The notes below the pieces were generated by a model that was given only the letters and a program-made list of their open reading frames with translations, was not told the DNA's origin and ran no database searches. Positions 18,237 to 27,437 of a DNA stretch of 64,000 nucleotides are shown piece after piece. How positions within the stretch are numbered: position 1 is the stretch's first letter; each line of letters begins with the position of its first letter. Made by a program: the position numbers and the translations under genes. This DNA is from an uncultured Lachnospiraceae bacterium (GTDB taxonomy: Bacteria; Bacillota; Clostridia; Lachnospirales; Lachnospiraceae). The stretch covers positions 1 through 64,000 of the forward strand of contig CANRJG010000002.1 of assembly GCA_947630875.1 (NCBI GenBank), given 5' to 3'.

Positions 18237-18304
18237 CGGCGAAATAATGAAAAGTCAAGAATGGCCGTCCAGAACTTTGCCAGGTGCTGGGACGGCTATT
18301 TCTT
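18199..18304 (+). ncRNA. Candidate antisense antitoxin RNA
   Basis: About 105 nt predicted from the promoter at 18164-18192 to the hairpin at 18264-18296 followed by TATTTCTTAT. Its 5' half can fold into a stem (GTCGG/CCGAC plus GTGA/TCAC, 18208-18235). It converges with the 27-residue toxin gene and shares the bidirectional terminator, so the 3' ends of both RNAs are complementary, the arrangement of txpA/RatA and bsrG/SR4. Transcript ends are inferred from sequence only. Confidence 0.65.
18264..18296. terminator. Bidirectional terminator shared by type I toxin and antisense RNA
   Basis: GCCGTCC (18264-18270) pairs perfectly with GGACGGC (18290-18296), with extra pairing in the loop. It is followed by TATTTCTTAT on the plus strand and ATTCTTGACTTTTC on the minus strand. 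The minus-strand stem begins right at the toxin stop codon. Confidence 0.75.
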
Positions 18305-18379
18305 ATATGACAGATTCAGAATTGCGACAATCAAGCTGGCAACAGCTATGATAATCATGAGTTCCTCATATGTACTCAT
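18296..18379 (-). CDS. Hol-Tox-like hydrophobic type I toxin (27 aa)
   Basis: A 27-residue peptide starting MSTYEELMIIIAVASL and ending LSYKK: a short polar N-terminus with Tyr-Glu, one transmembrane helix and a lysine tail. This is the pattern of the putative holin-like toxin family (Fst/TxpA-type membrane toxins). GGAAGG sits nine bases before the ATG. The gene ends in a terminator shared with a convergent antisense RNA. It is too short for routine gene callers. The family match and the antisense promoter support each other; toxicity is inference. Confidence 0.75.
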   Translation of the reverse strand: MSTYEELMIIIAVASLIVAILNLSYKK

Positions 18380-18403
18380 AAGCATCACCCTTCCTGTAAG
18401 GCT

Positions 18404-18452
18404 CAGGTCGGATGATAAGCACGTCCCCCGGCTGCCCGGGTAAGGACATTAT
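18404..18452 (-). repeat. Inverted repeat arm (toxin side) of the type I TA locus
   Basis: Read on the minus strand: ATAATGTCCTTA (18452-18441), GGCAGCCGGGGG and CGACC, matching the antitoxin arm. The 12-base core is identical. It contains the likely toxin -10 element (AATAAT) and the start of the toxin leader. Confidence 0.65.
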
Positions 18453-18488
18453 TTCGCGTAGTAGTCAATTCTAAAAGTTTCAAACATC

Positions 18489-18525
18489 AAAAAGAAGCCA
18501 TACAAAATCTGCATGACTTCTTTTT
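18489..18525 (-). terminator. Terminator after the 783-residue dockerin protein
   Basis: AAAAAGAAG pairs with CTTCTTTTT, extended by CAT/ATG across one mismatch. The symmetric A and T runs make it bidirectional. A near copy follows the 1841-residue gene at the same distance from the stop codon (28604-28641). Confidence 0.75.
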
Positions 18526-18550
18526 CGTAATTCTACCGTCAGTTTTTATC

Positions 18551-19090
18551 TTAATTTGCTTCTATCGGAAACACTTCAATCAGCTTCGCGGCTTTCTTTA
18601 GAATATATAGCACATCATTAGCGTCCACGCTTCCGCTGTCGTCCACATCTCCGGCAATATTTTGTTCTTCTGTGGGCGTCTGTAATTTTGCTGCGATCTT
18701 TAAGATCAACAGCGCATCGTTGGCGTCCACACTGCCGCTGCCATCCAGATCGCCATAGATGACTGCGGGCTTCTCGTCCAGCAATTCCACCTCGATGCCA
18801 TGGGCCTGGGCGAAGGCATAGGCCTTGGAAGCGGAATAACAGCATAATATTACATTTTCACAGCCGTCGAACGCGTCTTCCGCAATTTCAACCTCATTGG
18901 CCGTAATTGTAATGCGCTTCAGACTGCTGCCTGCAAAGGCTCCGGCGCCGATTTTTGTAACGGTTTCCGGCAGCACAATACTGGTTATAGAGCTGTCCTT
19001 GAATGCGTCGGCGGATATTTCCGTGGGTTTGTACCCATTGATTTCCTCCGGGATCACAAGCTCGGTTTCCGTACCGGTGTAACTGTCAAT
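18551..19090 (-). repeat. Duplicated LRR-dockerin 3' module, copy 1
   Basis: This stretch encodes the LRR cap and dockerin and is highly similar at DNA level to 28668-29207, including the 3' flank and terminator; the shared protein part also occurs at 20952-21400. Shared peptide landmarks: TVTKIGAGAFAGSSLKRITI and CCYSASKAYAFAQAHGI. Confidence 0.8.
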
Positions 19091-20902
19091 GGAAGCCGTG
19101 TGATCTGCAGAACCGGAAATTTCAAAATTATCGGGCGAAGCAGTTTCCGATGGAATCGGGGTATTGTCCGGTTTTGGCGTATCCGCAGGATTCGGCGTGG
19201 CTGTAGGTTTTGACGATTCTTCCGGTTCCGGCGTGGCTTCCGGTGCCGGGGTATCTTCCGGCTCCGGCTCTGCAAATCCCCAGTATTCATAGCATTTCGG
19301 ACTCTTTGCCAGTATTGCAATCTGGTCTGCTGTCAGCATTTCATCATAGAATACAATATTCTTGAGCTCAATCTCATCTGTATTTGCATACATCAGATAT
19401 CCGTCACCGGCCGTGTTGCCGCCGCCGATGGTGGCTGTTGTAGTCCTGTCTGTCAGCCAATCCATGATGACTTCACAGACATAGTTTCCGTTGGTTCCGG
19501 GTGCAGGCTGGTTCATTGTTCCCGAGGTGACATAACTCTTGTTATTTCCATAACCAAAACGGCTGCCGCCGCCCTTGTTGAAACGCTTCCAGGGTTTCTC
19601 ATGGTCATTCACATTCCCGCCGATACCGATGGCACCATAGGAGCTGTAGTTATTCTTTACATCTACCAGTTTCCCATCCAGATAATACTCTACCCAGTCA
19701 TTCTGGATGACACAGGCTACATAATGCCACTGACCCGGATTTACACTTACAGGACTGTCTGCGACCATGCCGTCTTCCATTGCAGCTTCCAGAGACGGAT
19801 ATCCGCCATTCCAGGAGTTAACAGCAAAGCAGTTGCCGTTTTGCATGCCGATTTCCACACAATACAGATCCGCATTGGGATTTTCCTGCACAGTCGTCCT
19901 GTTATCTGCTTCAAAAAAGAAAGAGGAAGTGGAATCCAGCCACATCTCACCCTTGGCCCAGCCATATTTCAAAATAGAGCCATTGTTATCTACATCACCC
20001 TGTTTGGTTCCAAATATCGGTGCGATATGATAATCTGCATAATTTCCGGATCGGCCCGTTCCATTTTCTGACGAAGGATCATAACCAGATTGTCCGTTGC
20101 TTCTCGGAATATAGCCTACCCTATAAAACTTGTTCATCCAGAAGGTCGATCCCATCTGATCCATATCGACATAAACGGGACCTGTCATACCTTCAGCAAT
20201 CGTTTGATCTGCAGGATTATCGTTTTGATATTTGAAGTAGTAATCAGAAGTAGGCAGAACGCCGCAGTTCACAACATCCTGTCCATATGCTTCTCTCTGC
20301 TCGTCTGTCAGTGCATTGTATTCCTTATCAAAGTCTACCGTGCAGAGATATTTGGCATAATCATCTGCCTGAATCAAATATTTGTTGTTACGAAAACCCA
20401 AAACATTGGAATTTAATCCGGACGATTTGATCCAGTAGCTGATGGTCACGCCGGTTTTCCAAGCCGGCTGATACTTTCCATCATTGATCTTTACATCAAC
20501 GTCATCATGATCTCCATACTCTACCAGTTTCTCTTTTGAATCCTTAAAGGGGTTTGTGATATTAATGGTTGAGTATTCCGATGCATCTTCCTCGATGTAC
20601 GGGGTTCCTTCCATATATTTCTGGCTTTCGGTATTGACCGCTTTGCCCAGTTTTAAGACATTCCCCATCTCGTCATCCGCAACGATTTCCGGTTTGGCCG
20701 CATTTTCAACGACTTCCAAGCCTGCATCCAGTGTCTTCAATTCATCGAAACTATGAGAGAAATCATAAACTGCCAATGGTTCGGGTAAACCTGACGAAAC
20801 ATCTGATTTTGCAGCCGTTTCACTGCCCGATACAAAGGAAGACGGCATGACGAATACAACAATCAAAAGAAAAGCCATACATTTTTTTAATAAACGATTC
20901 AT
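18551..20902 (-). CDS. Secreted LamG-like/LRR/dockerin protein (783 aa)
   Basis: A secreted protein of unknown function with carbohydrate-binding look. An N-terminal signal peptide (about 1-28, ending near SFVSGSETAA) is followed by one or two LamG/concanavalin-like domains (to about 545; typical segments GQWHYVACVIQNDWVEYYLD and ATIGGGNTAGDGYL), a Pro/Thr/Glu linker (about 548-598), one BspA-type LRR block (about 600-690) and a C-terminal type I dockerin (about 712-783) with the two calcium loops DLDGSGSVDAND and DVDDSGSVDAND. There is no sorting signal, so anchoring would be by a cohesin. The gene follows the 2057-residue gene by 49 bases with a GGAGG site and probably shares its transcript; its C-terminal 180 residues are almost identical to those of two neighbours. 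Confidence 0.85.
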   Translation of the reverse strand: MNRLLKKCMAFLLIVVFVMPSSFVSGSETAAKSDVSSGLPEPLAVYDFSHSFDELKTLDAGLEVVENAAKPEIVADDEMGNVLKLGKAVNTESQKYMEGTPYIEEDASEYSTINITNPFKDSKEKLVEYGDHDDVDVKINDGKYQPAWKTGVTISYWIKSSGLNSNVLGFRNNKYLIQADDYAKYLCTVDFDKEYNALTDEQREAYGQDVVNCGVLPTSDYYFKYQNDNPADQTIAEGMTGPVYVDMDQMGSTFWMNKFYRVGYIPRSNGQSGYDPSSENGTGRSGNYADYHIAPIFGTKQGDVDNNGSILKYGWAKGEMWLDSTSSFFFEADNRTTVQENPNADLYCVEIGMQNGNCFAVNSWNGGYPSLEAAMEDGMVADSPVSVNPGQWHYVACVIQNDWVEYYLDGKLVDVKNNYSSYGAIGIGGNVNDHEKPWKRFNKGGGSRFGYGNNKSYVTSGTMNQPAPGTNGNYVCEVIMDWLTDRTTTATIGGGNTAGDGYLMYANTDEIELKNIVFYDEMLTADQIAILAKSPKCYEYWGFAEPEPEDTPAPEATPEPEESSKPTATPNPADTPKPDNTPIPSETASPDNFEISGSADHTASIDSYTGTETELVIPEEINGYKPTEISADAFKDSSITSIVLPETVTKIGAGAFAGSSLKRITITANEVEIAEDAFDGCENVILCCYSASKAYAFAQAHGIEVELLDEKPAVIYGDLDGSGSVDANDALLILKIAAKLQTPTEEQNIAGDVDDSGSVDANDVLYILKKAAKLIEVFPIEAN

Positions 20903-20951
20903 TTGTCAACCTCCAAATCATATTTAAAATTACATATAAACTTGTGTTAAA

Positions 20952-21400
20952 TTATTTTTCCTCTATCGGAAATACATCGATCAGCTTCGCGGCTTTTTTC
21001 AATACATACAGCGCATCGTTGGCATCCACGCTACCGCTTTCATCTACATCTCCGGCAATTCTTTGTTCTTCTGTGGGAGTCTGTAATTTTGCTGCAATCT
21101 TTAAGATCAGCAACGCATCGTTGGCATCCACACTTCCGCTCCTATCCAGATCACCGTAGACGACTGCGGGCTTCTCGTCCAGCAATTCCACTTTGATGCC
21201 ATGAGCCTGTGCAAAGGCATAGGCTTTGGAAGCGGAATAACAGCAAATCACTACATTTTCACAGCCATCAAACGCATCTTCCGCAATTTCAACCTCATTC
21301 GCCGTGATGGTAATGCGCTTCAAACTGCTGCCTGCGAAGGCGCCCGCGCCGATTTTGGTTACAGTTTCCGGAAGAACCACTTCTGTAACGGCACTGCCTT
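20952..21400 (-). repeat. Duplicated LRR-dockerin 3' module, copy 2
   Basis: Encodes the same LRR cap and C-terminal dockerin as 18551-19090 and 28668-29207. This copy lacks the shared 3' terminator because the next gene follows after 49 bases. Confidence 0.75.
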
Positions 21401-24400
21401 TAAATGCATCTTTCTCAATTGCGGTCACGGTATGGCCCTGCAGTTTGGCCGGAATGGTCAGTTCCTTTTCCTTCCCGGTGTAACCAAAAATTGACGCCGA
21501 ATTATCACCGGAAACTGCCAGCTGATAATAAGAATCTTCCGATGCCGGCGGCGCAATCGAAGGATCCGGTGAGGGCGTAGGTTTTTCGGATTCTGCCGGC
21601 TCGGGCGTTCTGCCGGGTTCCGGCGTATTTTCCTGCTCTTTTATCGGAATCTCGGCCATTACCAGTTCCGGTGTCAGCTTCGATGTATTTTTGTAGAGTT
21701 TGAGCGAAGGCTGTGTCCCCTCTTTCACGGAGAACTGCACCTGAGTTATCAAACCGTCATACTGTTTAAACGCATTGGTCAGTTCATCATTGAGCGATGT
21801 CACAGCAGATACAGCCGAACAGTATTGACCGATGACGTCCTGCTGTCCCTTAGGATTAAACATCATAAATCCATAATATAACTTCGCGCCGTCGCTGTCT
21901 GTTTGATTCATAATTGCCTGATATTCAGCAGAGGGTTGGATGCTGTCCGTTGCCGTGAGATTATCACCGTAAGCGATACCAAAATCACACACGGACAAAT
22001 CACCTTTTCCATACACGGAAACTACCAGCTTGCCTGTTTCTGCATAGGCTGCCTCTGCTGTCAGGTCATATGGCTGTATATCAGGCTCCCCCATCTGTTG
22101 GCAAATCACCCAAAAGATATAAAATGCGTCTTCCGGTGTGACACTTCCATCCTGATTAATATCACCGGAAAAAATCGGATCTTCTATGGGGTTGATCAGT
22201 TTCGCCGCAATCTTAAGCACCTGTAAAGCATCATCAGCAGTAATTGTACCATCTCTGTTCAAATCCATCCGTTCATAATCGGGAACCTGTGTAACATCCG
22301 GTTCCGGTGTATTATCGGGTACAGGAGTGATTACCGGATGATCCTCTCCAATCCGCTGATAGGGGATATGATAATCTATGGCATACTGCTCCGCATAAGA
22401 ATCTTCATATACCTGCAGTATCAGATTTGGACAATTTAAAAATGCCATTCCACCGATATCCGTAACACTTGCCGGAACAATGACGCTTGTAAGACTGCTG
22501 CACATCATAAACGCAGATTCTCCGATACTGGTTACACTATCCGGAATTTCTATTTCCGTCAGTCCGTCGCATGCATAAAAAGCAGCTTCATTTATATTTT
22601 TTATACCTTGCGGAATCACATAACTTCCTGTTTTGCCCCCGGGATACTGCCGTAATTGCGTCAGCAATTTATTAAATAAAACACCATCTTGTGAAGCATA
22701 AACAATGTTCCCATCGTCAACCTGTATGTCTGACAGATTCGGGCAGCGACAAAATGCCTCGAAGCCGATCCTTACAACATTTTCATGAATGTGGATCTGG
22801 TTTAAACCATTGCTGCCGTCAAACGCATAGTCATCAATGATTTTTAAACCTTCCGGCAAATCAACTTCTGACAGATTCGTTTCATAAAACGCCCGGGACG
22901 CAATCCTTGATACGCTGTCCGGAATTTGATATGAACCTTCTTTCCCTGCCGGACAACAAATTACGATTGTCTTCTCATGATTAAACAAAATACCTGCATC
23001 GGAAGTATAGTTTACATTTTCCGGAACCACGTTGATTTCCTTCAGATTGCTGCAGCCTTCGAAAGCATCACCTTCTATCTGCGTCACACCAGCGGGTATC
23101 TCCACAACTGTAAGACTGCTGCACTGAGAAAAAGCAGTGGTTCCAATATATGTCAAACTGTCAGGAAGTGAAATCCTGGTTAATGCGGAACAGTTATAAA
23201 ATGTTGATTCCCTGATTTCAGAAATTCCTTTCGGAATCTTAATTTCGGTGAGATTCTGACACCCGGCAAATGCACGTTGTCCGATGTTGGTAATGGTATC
23301 CGGAAGTTCCACACTATTTAAGCCGGTGCAGTTATAAAAGGCAGAATCACCAATATCCGTTACGCTCGCGGGAATTTCCGGCTTTGTTAATGCAAAACAC
23401 CCCCAAAATGCGCGATTCGCAATTCTGGTCACACTTGCCGGAATGGAGAAGTTTCCTTCTTTCCCTCCCGGACAGCGGATCAGTTCTGTCAAATTATGGT
23501 TATACATGATTCCGTCATTTGAAGCATAGATCATATTATCCGGATCAATATTGATTTCTTTTAAATTCGTGAACTGATCAAAGAACCCTTCTGAAATAAA
23601 AGTTACCGTGGACGGAATATCGATTTTTTGCAAAACAGTGTTGTTATAGAAATAACTTCCTGATAAAATATTTTTCACAGGATACCCTTCTATTTGATCA
23701 GGGATATGTATCTCCGCTGCAGCTGTATCAATTCCTGTAATTGTAATCGTCATGTCATCCTGCAATTCATAAGTGAAACCGTCTTTCTTGCCTGTCGGTC
23801 TTGGCGTAATTTCCGGTTCCGGTGTCAGTTCGGGAATATCATCTTCCACATACTGATATTGAATCTGATAGTCCATGGCATACTGCTCCGCAGCAGAATC
23901 TTTATCTACAATTAATGTAAGTTTCGGGCAAGCTATAAACACATCCCATTCCAGATTTTGTACACTGGCAGGAATCACAACGATTTGCAGATTAGAGCAG
24001 CCATAGAATGCATTGATACCGATACTTTCCACACGCTCCGGAATTTCCATTTTTACTAAACTGAAGCAGCTCATAAATGCATTATCCGGAATTCTGATCA
24101 GATTGGGAGAAAGTTCGATTTCCGTCAAACGACTGCAGCCTGAAAAAGCATAAATTTCAATTGAAACTACACTCTCCGGCATATGAAAGACGCCTTCTTT
24201 TCCCTGCGGACAACAAATCAATGTTGACATATCGTGATTGTATAAAACACCTGCATTCGATAAATATTTTTCATTTGCCGGATCTACCTGAATTTCTGCC
24301 AGACTGAAGCATGATGAAAAAGGGTTGCCTTCAATTTCCGTAACGCTGGCCGGAATCTCTATTTTCTTCAATTGACTGCAAGCGTAAAATGCCGAGTCTC

Positions 24401-27125
24401 CCAGCTGTAAAACGCCATTTGAAATAACGACATCCGTCAATCCGGAGCAATTGTTAAATGCATAGTCTCCGATGCTTTTAACGCTGGACGGGATATCGAC
24501 CTCTGTTAAAGAAGAACAGCCTTCAAATGCACTGTTTTCAATGCCTGTAACACCTTCCGGAATATGATAAACGCCCGCTTTTCCCTGGGGACAGCGAATC
24601 AATTCGGTTAATTCCTTGTTATACAGAACCCCTTCATCAGAAGTATAATCTGCATTCGCCGGATCCACATTGATTTTTTTCAGGTTATAAACATACCGGA
24701 AAGTATTATCATTGATCGTTCTGATACTTTTTGGAATTTCAATTTCTTTTAGATTCCAGCAATTTTCAAATGCGTTTTCGGCAATGTCAGTCACTGGATA
24801 ATCCTGAATTTTATCAGGAATCTGCACCCAAGATGCTCTCCCATCGCACCCTGTAATCGTTATATCTCCATCTACGTTCACTATATATGTCAAGTCGCCA
24901 TAAATAGCATTCTCTACCACCTGATATGGAATTTGCTGTTCTTTCGCATACCGTTCTGCCTCAGAATCTTCATAAACAAACAGGGTCAGATTCGCAGCGC
25001 CTGCAAAGGCATCCTCACCGATATCCCACACATTATTGTGGATTTGCACACGGGTCAGTTTGCTCCCATAGAAAGCACGCGAATTAATATAGTAGGAGTT
25101 GTTGCTGATAGTGTATGTGCCTTCTTTTCCGGCCGGACAACAAATCAGCGTACTATACTGATACAATACGCCATTGTCAGAACGATAGGATTCGTTGGCC
25201 GGATCGACGTTGATTTCTTTTAATTGACTGCAGTTCACAAAGGCATTATCGTAAATATAATAGACACTTTCAGGAATGGTATATGCACCCTCTTTTCCTT
25301 TTGGACAGCACAGCAGTTCTGTTCTATCATAATTCAGTAAAACTCCTGCGTCAGATGACAGCATTTCACTACCCGGATCCACATTGATTTCTTGCAGCGC
25401 ACTGCAGTCATCAAACAGGCTGTGATCTACGATCGTAACCGGATATCCCGAAATTTCTGCCGGAATCGTAATGGCTGTGATATCATTGGGGCAATTTCTA
25501 ATATATACATATTCTCCCCATTCCCTTTGATAGGTTAAAGCAGGTTCCGCACTGTCTATACGACAGAAAGGAACTACATTTTCCAGTGCATACTGTTCCG
25601 CATAAGAATCCACATAAACGTGTAACGTAAGATTTTCAAAAGAACCGAGATAGGCCTCAATTTGAACCACACTCTTCGGAATTTCGATACTGATCAGATT
25701 TTCACAGCTATCAAAGGCGCTGTATCCAATGCTCAAAACGCCATCCGGAATGCAAAATTCTTCTATTCCTCCAGGACAGACGATCAATTCCGTCATGTCA
25801 TGGTCAAACAAAGCGCCTGCTTCTGAAGCATAATATGGATTCGCCGGATCTACTTTGATTTCCGTCAAACCGGTACATCCAAGAAATGCGTAAGTATCAA
25901 TATATTCTACACCGGCAGGAATGAGATATGAACCGGTTTTGCCTGCCGGAAAACAAATCAGCCGCGTCAAATCAGCACTGAACAAAACGCCCGCTTCTGA
26001 AGCATAATATTCATTATTCGAATCTACCCGGATTTCTGTTAAACCGCTGCATCCTGAAAAAGCACCCTGGTTAATATAATTTACATTGGAAGGAATCAGC
26101 AGATTTGTTAGCCCGGAACAATTGACAAATGCTCCAGTTCCAATATATTCCATGCTGTCCGGAATTTCTATATCTGTAAGTTTTTTACAGTTATAAAAAG
26201 GTCCATATAACAAAGAACATGTTCCATCCGGGATCGTATACGTTCCCTCTTTTCCTACCGGACAACAAATCAGCTCCAGCTTATCTGCATCAAATACGAC
26301 ACCCGCTTCCGAAGCATAGTATGGATTTTCCGGATCCACATTGATTTCCTGCAGCATACTGCATTGTGCAAACATATATGCATCTATTTCATAAACACTG
26401 GACGGAATGGAAATGCTGCTTATGGCATTACAATCATAAAATACACCATTCCTCAAAGATTGTACGCCTTCAGGGATCTGACATATTCCCTCTTTTCCCA
26501 TCGGACAGTAAAGCAGTTCTGTCCTGTCCGCGGTAAGCAAAAGACCTCCTTCTGAAGCATAGTGTTCGTTCGAAGGATCCACATTGATCTCTTTTAAGCT
26601 GCTGCAATTATAAAAGGCAGACTCACTGATATACGCCACACTCGCCGGAATATTAACCGTGGTTAATCCGGTGTCGCAAAAGGCCTCATTTTCAATATTG
26701 ATCAGTTTAGACGGCAAATTTATGACTGTAAGATTTTTGCAGCCAACAAATGCACCGTATTGAATATCTGTAACACTGTCCGGAATTTCGACACTTTGCA
26801 GAAATTCACATCCGGAAAATGCATACGATCCGATGACTGTCACCGGATATCCGCCTATCTCCTCCGGAATATGCAGCGATACCATATCCCATTCTTCATA
26901 TCCGTGAATTGTAGCGGTCTGATCTTCATTTACACTGTAAGAGAATCCATCCTCCCAGCCATCCATGGCCGGCGCCGCCTCCGAATTTACCGCTGCATCT
27001 GCATCGGAGGAAGCAGTTTCCTCTGCCCGCACTGTCTGCGCCTGCAGATGCGGCGTAAATACGCTCAAAACCATCATGCCGCACAATAACAAAGCAATCC
27101 ACCTGTTCAAAAATGATTTCTTCAT
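20952..27125 (-). CDS. Giant BspA-type LRR protein with dockerins and cohesin-like domain (2057 aa)
   Basis: A secreted surface or extracellular protein. The signal peptide covers about 1-35 (SFLNRWIALLLCGMMVLSVF). Residues 50-1590 are dozens of BspA/LRR_5 repeats of about 23 residues (pattern AFxxCSxLTxIxIPxSVxxIG), alternating with units such as INVDPxNxxYxSxxGVL...CCPxGKEG, interrupted by Pro-rich linkers near 1108 and 1600. Then follow an internal dockerin (about 1615-1680, DLNRDGTITADD), a beta-sandwich resembling a cohesin (about 1682-1828), a linker, a last LRR block and a C-terminal dockerin (about 1985-2057). BspA-like LRRs mediate adhesion to host or cell surfaces in several gut and oral bacteria; the ligand here is unknown. 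It is first in a two-gene unit. Confidence 0.88.
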   Translation of the reverse strand: MKKSFLNRWIALLLCGMMVLSVFTPHLQAQTVRAEETASSDADAAVNSEAAPAMDGWEDGFSYSVNEDQTATIHGYEEWDMVSLHIPEEIGGYPVTVIGSYAFSGCEFLQSVEIPDSVTDIQYGAFVGCKNLTVINLPSKLINIENEAFCDTGLTTVNIPASVAYISESAFYNCSSLKEINVDPSNEHYASEGGLLLTADRTELLYCPMGKEGICQIPEGVQSLRNGVFYDCNAISSISIPSSVYEIDAYMFAQCSMLQEINVDPENPYYASEAGVVFDADKLELICCPVGKEGTYTIPDGTCSLLYGPFYNCKKLTDIEIPDSMEYIGTGAFVNCSGLTNLLIPSNVNYINQGAFSGCSGLTEIRVDSNNEYYASEAGVLFSADLTRLICFPAGKTGSYLIPAGVEYIDTYAFLGCTGLTEIKVDPANPYYASEAGALFDHDMTELIVCPGGIEEFCIPDGVLSIGYSAFDSCENLISIEIPKSVVQIEAYLGSFENLTLHVYVDSYAEQYALENVVPFCRIDSAEPALTYQREWGEYVYIRNCPNDITAITIPAEISGYPVTIVDHSLFDDCSALQEINVDPGSEMLSSDAGVLLNYDRTELLCCPKGKEGAYTIPESVYYIYDNAFVNCSQLKEINVDPANESYRSDNGVLYQYSTLICCPAGKEGTYTISNNSYYINSRAFYGSKLTRVQIHNNVWDIGEDAFAGAANLTLFVYEDSEAERYAKEQQIPYQVVENAIYGDLTYIVNVDGDITITGCDGRASWVQIPDKIQDYPVTDIAENAFENCWNLKEIEIPKSIRTINDNTFRYVYNLKKINVDPANADYTSDEGVLYNKELTELIRCPQGKAGVYHIPEGVTGIENSAFEGCSSLTEVDIPSSVKSIGDYAFNNCSGLTDVVISNGVLQLGDSAFYACSQLKKIEIPASVTEIEGNPFSSCFSLAEIQVDPANEKYLSNAGVLYNHDMSTLICCPQGKEGVFHMPESVVSIEIYAFSGCSRLTEIELSPNLIRIPDNAFMSCFSLVKMEIPERVESIGINAFYGCSNLQIVVIPASVQNLEWDVFIACPKLTLIVDKDSAAEQYAMDYQIQYQYVEDDIPELTPEPEITPRPTGKKDGFTYELQDDMTITITGIDTAAAEIHIPDQIEGYPVKNILSGSYFYNNTVLQKIDIPSTVTFISEGFFDQFTNLKEINIDPDNMIYASNDGIMYNHNLTELIRCPGGKEGNFSIPASVTRIANRAFWGCFALTKPEIPASVTDIGDSAFYNCTGLNSVELPDTITNIGQRAFAGCQNLTEIKIPKGISEIRESTFYNCSALTRISLPDSLTYIGTTAFSQCSSLTVVEIPAGVTQIEGDAFEGCSNLKEINVVPENVNYTSDAGILFNHEKTIVICCPAGKEGSYQIPDSVSRIASRAFYETNLSEVDLPEGLKIIDDYAFDGSNGLNQIHIHENVVRIGFEAFCRCPNLSDIQVDDGNIVYASQDGVLFNKLLTQLRQYPGGKTGSYVIPQGIKNINEAAFYACDGLTEIEIPDSVTSIGESAFMMCSSLTSVIVPASVTDIGGMAFLNCPNLILQVYEDSYAEQYAIDYHIPYQRIGEDHPVITPVPDNTPEPDVTQVPDYERMDLNRDGTITADDALQVLKIAAKLINPIEDPIFSGDINQDGSVTPEDAFYIFWVICQQMGEPDIQPYDLTAEAAYAETGKLVVSVYGKGDLSVCDFGIAYGDNLTATDSIQPSAEYQAIMNQTDSDGAKLYYGFMMFNPKGQQDVIGQYCSAVSAVTSLNDELTNAFKQYDGLITQVQFSVKEGTQPSLKLYKNTSKLTPELVMAEIPIKEQENTPEPGRTPEPAESEKPTPSPDPSIAPPASEDSYYQLAVSGDNSASIFGYTGKEKELTIPAKLQGHTVTAIEKDAFKGSAVTEVVLPETVTKIGAGAFAGSSLKRITITANEVEIAEDAFDGCENVVICCYSASKAYAFAQAHGIKVELLDEKPAVVYGDLDRSGSVDANDALLILKIAAKLQTPTEEQRIAGDVDESGSVDANDALYVLKKAAKLIDVFPIEEK

Positions 27126-27240
27126 ATTGGTCTTTCATCCTTTCCCATACTACTACAAAAAATCTATGATACATCCAATTGCACCAATTAGATTTATTAT
27201 AAAGAAAAAAAACAAATAGACGATATTATTAATAATATTT

Positions 27241-27310
27241 TCATTGATTATTTTTAAAATGCTCAGCAAATTCAATAATTTACGCACGGCATTTCAGAAA
27301 ACCTGTTCAT
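27241..27310 (-). promoter_or_regulatory. Conserved upstream block of LRR/dockerin genes, copy 1
   Basis: Begins TCATTGATTAT and ends TTCAGAAAACCTGTTCAT on the plus strand. The same two motifs occur 51 bases apart at 34302-34371, at about the same distance (116 versus 109 bases) from the start codon of the other giant gene. Probably a shared promoter or regulator site. Confidence 0.55.
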
Positions 27311-27332
27311 GCTAAAATAACTTTTTGGCAAT

Positions 27333-27396
27333 AAAAAAGAAACGGGCAGCCCGCTTGAGTGCAAACACTGTACTGGAGAAACCCATTTCTTTTTTT
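27333..27396 (-). terminator. Terminator of the Rpn nuclease gene
   Basis: AAAAAAGAAA pairs with TTTCTTTTTT, extended by GGG/CCC across one mismatch, around a loop of about 35 bases. Symmetric A and T runs allow use from both sides. Confidence 0.65.
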
Positions 27397-27437
27397 GAAT
27401 ATTAAGTCTTTTCGGTTTTGTCAATCCAAAGGCACTT

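Larger units (their letters stand above)
27126..27437. other. Intergenic region between LRR protein and Rpn nuclease
   Basis: No gene. It holds the AT-rich leader of the 2057-residue gene (with a -10-like TATCAT near 27171), a 70-base block conserved upstream of the 1841-residue gene (27241-27310) and the terminator of the nuclease gene (27333-27396). Confidence 0.7.

Noticed and set aside
18216..18443. Plus-strand 75-codon frame across the type I toxin locus
   Set aside because: It runs through the terminator hairpin and lacks a ribosome binding site; the antisense RNA reading explains the promoter better.
20952..27125. Regular repeats that could suggest a CRISPR array
   Set aside because: They are in-frame coding repeats of BspA-type LRRs with degenerate sequence, not identical short repeats with unique spacers.
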